From Sipunculus nudus (lineage: Eukaryota; Annelida; Sipuncula; Golfingiida; Sipunculidae): 64,000 nt of DNA. Positions 59,801-64,000 of this stretch are shown here, one piece after another; position 1 is the first letter of the stretch, and each line of letters starts with the position of its first letter. A program made the translations under genes and the position numbers. Below the pieces are notes generated by a model, which ran no database searches, was not told where the DNA came from, and saw nothing but the letters and a program-made list of their open reading frames with translations. Location: positions 23,937,033-24,001,032 of the forward strand of contig CM049309.1 in assembly GCA_026874595.1 (NCBI GenBank), given 5' to 3'.

Positions 59801-61556
59801 TGAATACATGCATCAATGTGAAGTCAATCTGCAGAAGACTATAGTGTTTAGCTGAATACATGCATCAATGTAATGTCAATCTGCAGAAGACTATAGTGTA
59901 TAGCTCAATACATGCATCAATGTGAAGTCAATCTGCAGAAGACTATAGTGTGTAGCTGAATACATGCATCAATGTGAAGTCAATCTGCAGAAGACTATAG
60001 TGTTTAGCTGAATACATGCATCAATGTAATGTCAATCTGCAGAAGACTATAGTGTATAGCTCAATACATGCATCAATGTGAAGTCAATCTGCAGAAGACT
60101 ATAGCGTTTAGCTGAATACATGCATCAATGTGAAGTCAATCTGCAGAAGACTATAGTGTTTAGCTGAATACATGCATCAATGTAATGTCAATCTGCAGAA
60201 GACTATAGTGTATAGCTCAATACATGCATCAATGTGAAGTCAATCTGCAGAAGACTATAGTGTATAGCTCAATACATGCATCAATGTGAAGTCAATCTGC
60301 AGAAGACTATAGTGTATAGCTCAATACATGCATCAATGTGAAGTCAATCTGCAGAAGACTTTAGTGTGTAGCTGAATACATGCATCAATGTGACGTTAAT
60401 TTGCAGGAGAGTCAGAGACTATAGCGTAAAGCTGAATACATGCATCAATGTGACTTTAATATGCAGGAGAGTTGGAGACTATAGCGTAAAGCAGATTACA
60501 TGGATCAATGTGACGTTAATCTGCAGGAGAGTCGGAGACTATAGCGTAAAGCTGAATACATGCATCAATGTGACGTTTATCTGCAGGAGAGTCAGAGACT
60601 ATAGCGTATAGCTGGATACATGCATTAATGTGATGTTAATCTGCAGGAGAGTCAGAGACTATGGCGTATAGCTGGATACATGCATTAATGTGACGTTAAT
60701 CTGCAGGAGAGTTGGAGACTATAGCTTAAAGCTGAATACATGCATCAATGTGAAGTCAATCTGCAGGAGAGTATAGCATATAGCTGAATACATGCATCAA
60801 TGTGACATTAATCTGCAGGAGAGTCGGAGACTATAGCGTAAAGCTGAATACATGCATCAATGTGAAGTCAATCTGCAGGAGAGTCAGAGACTTTAGCGTA
60901 TAGCTGAATACATGCATCAATGTGACGTTAATCTGCAGGAGAGTCGGAGACTATAGCATTTAGCTGAATACATGCATCAATATGAAGTCAATCTGCAGCA
61001 GACTATAGTGTTTAGCTGAATACATGCATCAATGTGAAATCAATCTGCAGAAGACTATAGCGTTTAGCTGAATACATGCATCAATGTGAAGTCAATCTGC
61101 AGAAGACTATAGTGTATAGCTGAATACATACATTAATATGAAGTCAACCAGCAGAAGACTATAGCGTTTAGCTGAATACATACATCAATGTGAAGTCAAT
61201 CTACAGGAGACTATAGTGTATAGCTGTCTACATGCATCAAGGTATACATCAATTATAGACAAAAGTCAATCTGTGAGTTTATAAAATGAGACACAATGTG
61301 CCAAATGTTACATAAATGTACAATTTAAAATAAAATGCTGAAAAAAAAATAAGATGTCAATTTCAGTCATTGTCACCAGTAATGATGGACTCTATTGCAT
61401 AGAGTACATGTATGAGCCTGTGATGTTTGTTTAAGCCTCACTTAACAGAGATGAGTTCTCCCTGGTGTTGTCCCCAAGCAGGAAAGTCTCCTCCTTAAAC
61501 TGGACTGTACCTCTTGCCTCTTCAACACGCACAACTATCCCTCTTGACTGGTCCAT
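29564..61556 (-). CDS. CCDC178: CCDC178-like long coiled-coil protein, 19 coding exons, complete (856 aa)
   Basis: Exons in transcription order (high to low coordinate): 61442-61556, 57019-57081, 56261-56476, 50395-50604, 48671-48821, 48343-48412, 46121-46263, 44098-44251, 43316-43411, 41451-41587, 40278-40461, 38844-38975, 37791-37844, 36368-36481, 35216-35361, 34336-34421, 33845-33918, 30479-30628, 29564-29839. Together they are 2571 nt, 856 residues plus stop, with every junction in frame. The N-terminal ~130 residues are non-coiled, with a Cys-rich RRSC..CVNKATSHLELL..WC segment; residues ~140-840 are almost continuous heptad-like Lys/Glu-rich coiled coil with a conserved-looking HEACSLDINELQWH block (~201-215). 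Human CCDC178 is 867 residues of the same architecture; its function is poorly known. The name rests on recalled family resemblance and length, so another CCDC family member is possible. The gene structure itself is strong. Confidence 0.85.
29840..30478 (-). other. CCDC178-like intron 18
   Basis: AT-rich intron with a (TA)n run near 29904-29943; nothing else recognised. Confidence 0.6.
30479..30628 (-). CDS. CCDC178: CCDC178-like exon 18
   Basis: Acceptor CCTTTTTTTACCCAG, donor AAGCAG|GTGTGT. It encodes QELKESLSKNRKLASKYRWL, then QNQLMELKNHYANKY and a basic end. A family A element begins 16 nt upstream of this acceptor. Confidence 0.9.
30645..32977 (+). mobile_element. Family A element with an embedded 180-bp satellite (family B)
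   Basis: It begins with the family A head (AACAAGTGACCCATGGGTCA) and ends with the family A tail (CAGATGACTTTCAGTCAGC). Between them lie A monomer fragments split by a family B block at about 31240-32568. It sits in intron 17 of the CCDC178-like gene, opposite in sense to the gene. Confidence 0.65.
31240..32568 (+). repeat. Seven-unit 180-bp tandem array (family B)
   Basis: The marker AGGAGCCGTAAAACG recurs near 31248, 31428, 31609, 31789, 31969, 32149 (ACGATCG variant) and 32329. The block ends with a GGACGGAAGGAC-type simple repeat and a hairpin (CGGCCAC TTT GTGGCG). The same sequence occurs once, inverted, at 13230-13527. Confidence 0.85.
32978..33844 (-). other. Rest of CCDC178-like intron 17
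   Basis: AT-rich sequence with a short (AC)n run at about 33002-33013. I see no coding or repeat structure I can name. Confidence 0.5.
33845..33918 (-). CDS. CCDC178: CCDC178-like exon 17
   Basis: Acceptor TTTTTCCAG; donor CAA|GTTAGT is weaker than the others but keeps frame. It encodes SRINSTAENQKTHMESRSEV and LKKEQ. Confidence 0.85.
34336..34421 (-). CDS. CCDC178: CCDC178-like exon 16
   Basis: Acceptor CATTTTCAG, donor CACAA|GTAGGT. It encodes DELDELTIQFETGQKMEDDL and ends NSLNDIT. Confidence 0.88.
34422..35215 (-). other. CCDC178-like intron 15, with three copies of a small palindrome
   Basis: AGATGCATCT occurs at about 34586, 34632 and 34679, otherwise unique AT-rich DNA. Confidence 0.55.
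35216..35361 (-). CDS. CCDC178: CCDC178-like exon 15
   Basis: Acceptor TGTTTCCCAG, donor CTTAA|GTAAGT. It encodes EELLAHEKRLDYMAHRKDLM and ends NTQKAIDEL, with a Lys codon split into exon 16. Confidence 0.9.
35362..36367 (-). other. CCDC178-like intron 14
   Basis: AT-rich intron. ORFs here are short and carry no recognisable motif. Confidence 0.5.
36368..36481 (-). CDS. CCDC178: CCDC178-like exon 14
   Basis: Acceptor TTGTTTCAG, donor CTCAAG|GTCAGT. It encodes TIENLKQKIKDLEKNGQDLQ and ends MPHYSKLK, phase 0 at both ends. Confidence 0.9.
36482..37790 (-). other. CCDC178-like intron 13, possible retroelement tail
   Basis: Between about 36590 and 37420 the sequence is more GC-balanced than its surroundings. 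A minus-strand frame at 36599-36920 reads SRSRRTDKNKLIVNRTSSVP and then an acidic/Arg-rich stretch, a composition reminiscent of the C-terminal tail of an LTR-retrotransposon polyprotein. No reverse transcriptase or integrase motif is present, so this is only a guess. Confidence 0.25.
37791..37844 (-). CDS. CCDC178: CCDC178-like exon 13
   Basis: Acceptor TGTTTGTAG; it encodes FSKKVDEVTGAVNVVFQK. Donor AAG|GTAGAA was chosen because the alternative CTCAG|GTCAGC downstream would bring a stop codon at the start of exon 14. Confidence 0.78.
37845..38843 (-). other. CCDC178-like intron 12 with a copy of the exon 12 acceptor
   Basis: 38499-38539 is identical to 38959-38999, the junction of intron 11 and exon 12. 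The remainder is AT-rich intron. Confidence 0.7.
38844..38975 (-). CDS. CCDC178: CCDC178-like exon 12
   Basis: Acceptor ATTCATTACAG, donor GAAAAG|GTACCT. It encodes STAESLKKQVREEIHTRTML and a Lys/Glu-rich end (EETKQKKEK), phase 0 at both ends. The first 17 nt and 24 nt of upstream intron are copied at 38499-38539. Confidence 0.9.
38976..40277 (-). repeat. CCDC178-like intron 11 with a ~300-bp tandem repeat
   Basis: From about 39280 to 39990, a roughly 300-bp unit recurs (GAGTTTCATGAAAATGCATA, then GACCTCATTAAATATGC) in two to three diverged copies and ends in an ACAGACAGACGG-type tail like that of other repeats here. Confidence 0.6.
40278..40461 (-). CDS. CCDC178: CCDC178-like exon 11
   Basis: Acceptor GTTGTTACAG, donor CTCAAG|GTGACT. 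It encodes CERQKVADQKNLDRMAKELE and ends CIQSEEALK; strongly coiled-coil. Confidence 0.9.
40462..41450 (-). other. CCDC178-like intron 10
   Basis: AT-rich intron; nothing recognised. Confidence 0.5.
41451..41587 (-). CDS. CCDC178: CCDC178-like exon 10
   Basis: Acceptor TTGTTTTACAG, donor GAGTG|GTAAGT. It encodes RSKNRKQEQDLDTALEMRGE and ends DDYIKKINE. Its acceptor is the first edge of a roughly 950-bp minisatellite. Confidence 0.9.
41588..42550 (-). repeat. 37-bp minisatellite in intron 9, starting at the exon 10 acceptor
   Basis: About 25 units of a 37-bp repeat (core CAATATCACTTTTATTTAAT, then CTGCACTGTACA). The distal units at 42440-42540 read CTTACTTCGCTGTACA, matching the exon 10 edge at 41579-41593. 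A variant unit (AATATGCACTGTACAACATA) recurs at about 41766, 42061 and 42246, spacings of about 8 and 5 units, showing internal block duplication. Confidence 0.9.
42551..43315 (-). other. Remaining CCDC178-like intron 9
   Basis: AT-rich; 42885-43225 has several GGTAAAAC/GTTTTACC stretches in both orientations, possibly a decayed inverted-repeat element. Confidence 0.4.
43316..43411 (-). CDS. CCDC178: CCDC178-like exon 9
   Basis: Acceptor TTCCTTGACAG, donor AACAT|GTGCGT. It encodes 32 residues (VASLQSKIVQEEFEHKRLVE then ENTTLQESLDKH), phase 0 at both ends. Confidence 0.88.
43412..44097 (-). other. CCDC178-like intron 8
   Basis: AT-rich intron; nothing recognised. Confidence 0.5.
44098..44251 (-). 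CDS. CCDC178: CCDC178-like exon 8
   Basis: Acceptor TTGTTCATGAAG, donor CACAG|GTAAAA. It encodes SEELAEAKMTHNTYIHLTSE and ends NMKASQ. A 53-bp minisatellite abuts its acceptor and resembles the junction itself. Confidence 0.88.
44252..44592 (-). repeat. 53-bp minisatellite in intron 7, abutting the exon 8 acceptor
   Basis: Six near-identical 53-bp units (GAACAAAAACAAGTTTCTTG, then TAGTAATCTACACTGACCAG and CTCCTTAATACGT). In the gene's sense each unit carries TTGTTCACGTATTAAGGAGC, resembling the true junction TTGTTCATGAAG|TGAGGAG. Confidence 0.9.
44593..46120 (-). other. Rest of CCDC178-like intron 7
   Basis: AT-rich intron of about 1.5 kb; no repeat family or coding signal recognised. Confidence 0.5.
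46121..46263 (-). CDS. CCDC178: CCDC178-like exon 7
   Basis: Acceptor CTCACTGACAG, donor ATCAG|GTCTGT. It encodes TNDELESTMARCSKVQVKSE followed by an Ala/Glu/Lys-rich coiled coil ending DQLKKI. Confidence 0.9.
46776..47932 (+). mobile_element. Internally deleted Tigger/pogo-like DNA transposon
   Basis: Terminal inverted repeats CAGTGAAGTCTCGTTATAA and (inverted) CAGTGAGGTCTCGTTATAA, flanked by TA on both sides (46774-46775, 47933-47934). At 1157 bp it is too short for a full transposase; an ORF at 47386-47712 keeps what looks like the C-terminal tail. It lies in intron 6 of the CCDC178-like gene, opposite in sense. Confidence 0.8.
47386..47712 (+). pseudogene. Tigger/CENP-B-type transposase C-terminal remnant
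   Basis: The frame reads VQALEADIRSLGIETSLGLE, an acidic ATADQEEDGDIDRDLND segment, and ends HAAIRFFEQQPDATDFVNFA. The acidic linker followed by an amphipathic helix is the usual tail of Tigger/JRK-like transposases. The DDE catalytic core and CENP-B helix-turn-helix are absent, so it cannot be active. Confidence 0.55.
48343..48412 (-). CDS. CCDC178: CCDC178-like exon 6
   Basis: Acceptor GTTTACAG. It encodes PLVEEKLDLEVQAMEKIRS and ends QTD. Donor GAT|GTAGGT was chosen over the stronger-looking GTAG|GTGAAT because only the former keeps exon 7 open. Confidence 0.85.
48671..48821 (-). CDS. CCDC178: CCDC178-like exon 5
   Basis: Acceptor TATACACAG, donor CACTG|GTGAGT. It encodes EHEACSLDINELQWHVSYRG and a coiled-coil stretch ending DIGFVKKH, with a Cys codon split across to exon 6. 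Confidence 0.9.
48822..50394 (-). other. CCDC178-like intron 4
   Basis: Contains the short MITE at 49137-49238 and a diverged family A fragment at about 49735-50233, ending GTTCAGTCAGCTGAGC. The rest is AT-rich. Confidence 0.55.
49137..49238 (+). mobile_element. Very short Tigger-like MITE
   Basis: CAGTGGAAAC at one end and GTTTCACAG at the other, flanked by TA on both sides; 102 bp, in intron 4. The termini resemble the larger Tigger-like elements at 15490 and 46776. Confidence 0.45.
50395..50604 (-). CDS. CCDC178: CCDC178-like exon 4
   Basis: Acceptor TTTAACAG, donor AAAAAG|GTAATT. It encodes GGKEEEFEIPYLGAEEVIDE and then LARLDQDRQDTLNMLHREQ..LRELPLAVQK, where the long coiled coil begins. 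Confidence 0.9.
52322..55842 (+). mobile_element. Family A element, interrupted
   Basis: The head is a diverged GTGGCCCATGGGCCATGAC; the tail is ACAGTCAGCTGAGCTAAAAA. Inside are roughly 340-bp monomers with GGTGGCGCCACC at about 52844, 53183, 54821 and 55495, and a diverged GGTGGTGCCACC near 55158. The 53404-54697 element sits within one monomer. Confidence 0.7.
53404..54697 (+). mobile_element. Tc/mariner-like non-autonomous element (TA duplication)
   Basis: Terminal inverted repeats begin CTGTAGATTCAGA, with weaker matching over about 50 bp (TTCGTGGTTTT near both ends), flanked by TA on both sides. Removing it restores the family A monomer (CTCTCTG...TATTAAGTTTGAAG, as at 55032-55060). No transposase ORF is visible in its 1294 bp. 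Confidence 0.8.
56261..56476 (-). CDS. CCDC178: CCDC178-like exon 3, Cys-containing N-terminal segment
   Basis: It encodes DGWPEVPKLF, RRSC and CVNKATSHLELL..EWCKEV. The acceptor is a tandem TAG|CAG (NAGNAG); I place the start at 56476 because the upstream AG at 56527 would bring a stop into frame. Using the first AG would add a single Ala. The donor is AGAG|GTGATT. A second open frame across this exon is not continued by its neighbours. Confidence 0.82.
57019..57081 (-). CDS. CCDC178: CCDC178-like exon 2
   Basis: Acceptor GGATTACAG, donor GCCG|GTGAGT. It encodes SEFSHGKGCLKTGNADPAEGA (first residue completed from exon 1). The 63-nt exon is supported by frame continuity with exons 1 and 3. 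Confidence 0.75.
57411..58953 (+). mobile_element. Family A element in intron 1
   Basis: The head is AACAAGTGACCCATGGGTTA; several monomers follow, with GGTGGCGCCAC(C/A) near 58186 and 58540 and GGTGGTGCCACC near 58880. The tail is diverged (ATCTGAGCTAAAAA). A poly-G run lies at 57957-57971. Confidence 0.65.
59570..61245 (-). repeat. Long 53/60-bp minisatellite in intron 1
   Basis: About 30 units of ATACATGCATCAATGTGAAG, then TCAATCTGCAGAAGACTATA. Units of about 53 bp (ending AGAAGACTATAG) make up both flanks; a central block (about 60380-60960) has units of about 60 bp carrying GGAGAGTCGGAGACTATAG. An ORF at 60390-60611 is only in-frame repeat. Confidence 0.9.
61442..61556 (-). CDS. CCDC178: CCDC178-like exon 1 (start codon)
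   Basis: ATG at 61556-61554, preceded on the coding strand by GAAAC (A at -3 in a Kozak-like context). It encodes residues 1-38, beginning MDQSRGIVVRVEEARG; donor TTAA|GTGAGG. It ends in phase 1. Confidence 0.8.
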
Positions 61557-62880
61557 GTTTCTCTTTATTCACTTAGTTCTGTGTATTGAACAAATATGAA
61601 ACTGAAAATAAGTAAATCTAAAACATTTCACCCATGTCTGCAGGTCTCTATGAAGGATTACTCAATAGTTATGAGAAGTCCACATACTGTGGTCAGCTTT
61701 TTCTTTAGGAGGGTGTCAAATTCACAATATGAGTGAAAGGGGGATTATCGAGAAAATAAAATCTCCTCAATTTAATTGTAATTGATTTAATTTTAACCTC
61801 AGAATCTGTTTTGATTTTAATGTGACAGTTTGCATACATGTTCCAGCATTCTGAAACCCTCAGTTAGCTGTTGGCTTTGATAAAGCACACAGCTAGCGAT
61901 GTCTATGAAGACTGTGCTCAAGATCCAGTTTTTATCTCAAACCACCCGCAAAGCCAATTAAAGAAACATGCATTAAAGGTTAAAAATGGGGATAAACAGA
62001 GGGCAAGCTACACTGTTCCATTCCTTTCTAAAATCAACATCAAGTAATATATCCCTTTTGGTAAAATATTTATTATTTAAAGTCTGAAATTTACTAATGA
62101 AGTAGGCCTATAGTCCGTTTCATCCCCTCATGTCCACCTGTTTTTTGCTATGAAAATTTTTATTACGTACATTTCAAGGGAAACAGTTATAGTGTAGAGG
62201 AGAGGATTACAGAACCTAATTTCAACTAGGTAACTAAATTCCTATCTTATGCCATATTTGAGTAACAGAATTTTCTGAAAATATGAGAAATCAGTCTACA
62301 TTTTACAACATATCAGACCCACTTATGGCGGTCAAGGTCATTGGTCACATGCAAAAACAGCCTCAGCTGAGAGCAGCTGATTGGATGACCTCATGTAAAC
62401 ACTCTAAAAAATATAACCAGCTAAAACTAAGATGGCTACTTATGGAGGGATACACCATATCTGCCAGATCATGATAAAGAGACAAAAATGTTGTGAAACA
62501 TAAACGGGGGATTTATTGTAAAATTCTTAACTGCCATATTAGGTTGTCACTTCCACATGTGTTTTCTTGGAAAATATTGAAAAATATAAACTTTTAAGTA
62601 AATCATCTACAAAAAACAGGTGGACAGCAGGTGGTGAAATGGATTATAACTGTCATGATTCGAGCATTGAATTGAAGGTAAAAAAATGGATTATTTGAAT
62701 CAATTCAAAGGCCCCTCAAAATTCACAGGCCTTACAATATAATTTTACTACTTTATAAAAAATTGGTGGAATATCTACATATCTACTTGTCTGGTCCCAA
62801 GACACTTTATTCTGATTCGTTCTGCTACTTGACACATCAACACAGTTGTGGATTCAGTAACAACATATCTAGGCCTATTT
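61557..62880. promoter_or_regulatory. Upstream region of the CCDC178-like gene
   Basis: The 1.3 kb upstream of the start codon is AT-rich with no recognised repeat. It should hold the promoter and 5' UTR, but I see no TATA box or X-box that I would defend. Confidence 0.3.
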
Positions 62881-62896
62881 AAATTGGTTTAGGGAC

Positions 62897-63071
62897 ATAT
62901 CGGCCGCCGTCGACATCGGCCGCCGGCCTCAAATGGACCATGTCGGCCGCCAGCGACCAGCGGGAGGCAATATCGGCTGCCAGCTGCAATAGCCCACAAG
63001 CCCGTATTAACTCTGCCAAGTCAACCATATCGGCCGCGGAAAGAACTATGCCACCATATCGGCCGCCGCCT
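62897..63071. repeat. Cluster of TCGGCCGCC motifs, GC-rich island
   Basis: Six copies of (A)TCGGC(C/T)GC(C/G) at about 62898, 62915, 62942, 62971, 63029 and 63057, all in the same direction, in a 175-bp CpG-rich patch within AT-rich DNA, about 1.35 kb upstream of the CCDC178-like start codon. Confidence 0.7.
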
Positions 63072-63143
63072 CTTCATCATACGTTTCATTGGATAGGCCT
63101 AATCTATAGTCTTTCTCTCCTTCTCTCTCTCTCTCTTATATTG

Positions 63144-63147
<4 letters not shown>

Positions 63148-63195
<48 letters not shown>
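63148..63195. repeat. TA microsatellite
   Basis: Uninterrupted (TA)n preceded by a TCTC-rich run. Confidence 0.9.
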
Positions 63196-63198
<3 letters not shown>

Positions 63199-64000
63199 TA
63201 CCTAAAAAAAATACTAAAGCAAACTAATAAAAATGTAAATAAATTAATAAACCAAATCACTGACTCATCTTCCAAATAAGTTATTTTGAAATATTTGTTT
63301 CAATATTTCACAGGGATTTCAGATATTTGCAACATTCTCTCTCTCTCTATTGAGGCGACTAATGGAAAAATTGTTCAAATTGTGATAAAAGTACCAAATT
63401 TGGTACAGTTGTAGCATTGTACACTGGCTTTCATTTAAGAAATAGTTCCATGAAATATTCATGGTATTTCAGGGGTGGATCCTGCAATTATTTTTGGGGT
63501 ACCGATGAATAATTAAATAATTGATAAATAATGTCTAATCTAAAACTGTTCGATCAAGGCCTTTTTTTGCAGCACATGGAATACAGAAGTCTGCTGATGC
63601 TTAAACTTTACCTTTAAGTGAAGTTAATTCAGTTTAACAAGCGACTAGATTAATGGAGCAGGATGTATTTTTTTATCAAGTATTGTGCAGAACTAACGCG
63701 ATTTAGCACGCCTTTTTAATTTTGTTAACATATACATATCGCAATCTTGTTTCATGTCAGAATTCCAATATGGCCACCACAGCCCAATCGCTGATTTTCT
63801 TTCGCACGTGATAACTCAACAAAAACAACATACTTGAGCTTTCCCAAATTCACAGGGATGATTGGTATATACGGGTCTTCAGACCTATTGAATTACAGAC
63901 TTGTCGGATTTCATATACGGCCACCAGGTCATAATGAGTGATTTGCTTTCGCATCGGATATCTCATCAAGAACATGCTAAGCTTGATCTTTATCATTTTC
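63196..64000. repeat. AT-rich DNA ending in a diverged ~145-bp duplication
   Basis: From about 63760 a block reading ATGGCCACCA..GATTTTCTTTCGCA recurs at about 63905 (ACGGCCACCA..GATTTGCTTTCGCA). No gene seen. Confidence 0.4.

Noticed and set aside
60390-60611. Frame with repeated ICRRVGDYSVK peptide
   Set aside because: Arises because the central 60-bp repeat unit is divisible by three; no start context, splice or conservation evidence.

Overview
The window is animal nuclear DNA: AT-rich, intron-rich, with canonical GT-AG introns and short exons scattered through dispersed and tandem repeats. The two recognisable genes are conserved in animals. The style of the repeats (Tigger, hAT and Tc/mariner-like elements, plus a very abundant family carrying the palindrome GGTGGCGCCACC) fits a lophotrochozoan, most likely a bivalve mollusc. 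The species call is inference; no rRNA or mitochondrial marker is present.

Layout. 1-18.4 kb is intergenic or upstream DNA made mostly of mobile elements: a broken LINE reverse transcriptase (2.57-2.85 kb), a 4.5 kb cluster of family A repeats (3.77-8.5 kb), and two non-autonomous hAT elements with perfect 8-bp target duplications (10.84-12.35 and 16.93-17.70 kb). A family B repeat here has been split first by a third hAT-like element and then by a Tigger-like element that carries a 130-codon ORF with a signal-peptide-like start (13.2-16.5 kb). 18.46-24.52 kb (+ strand) holds four coding exons of PINX1, the G-patch nucleolar protein that binds telomerase and TRF1; its short first coding exon was not found. 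24.5-29.4 kb is intergenic DNA with repeat fragments. 29.56-61.56 kb (- strand) holds a complete 19-exon gene for an 856-residue coiled-coil protein, best matched to CCDC178. All 18 junctions keep frame. The two genes converge tail to tail about 5 kb apart. 61.6-64 kb is the CCDC178 upstream region, with a GC-rich cluster of TCGGCCGCC motifs.

The most unusual feature is inside the CCDC178-like gene. Two minisatellites (37-bp units beside exon 10 and 53-bp units beside exon 8) look like amplifications of the 3' splice-site region they touch, and a 41-bp copy of the exon 12 acceptor lies 460 bp downstream in the same intron. The introns also host family A elements, one starting 16 nt from the exon 18 acceptor and carrying a 180-bp satellite with an alternating dimer pattern, and a Tigger element with a transposase C-terminal remnant. 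No bacterial-type operons, CRISPR arrays or rRNA genes are present, and no complete tRNA gene was seen.
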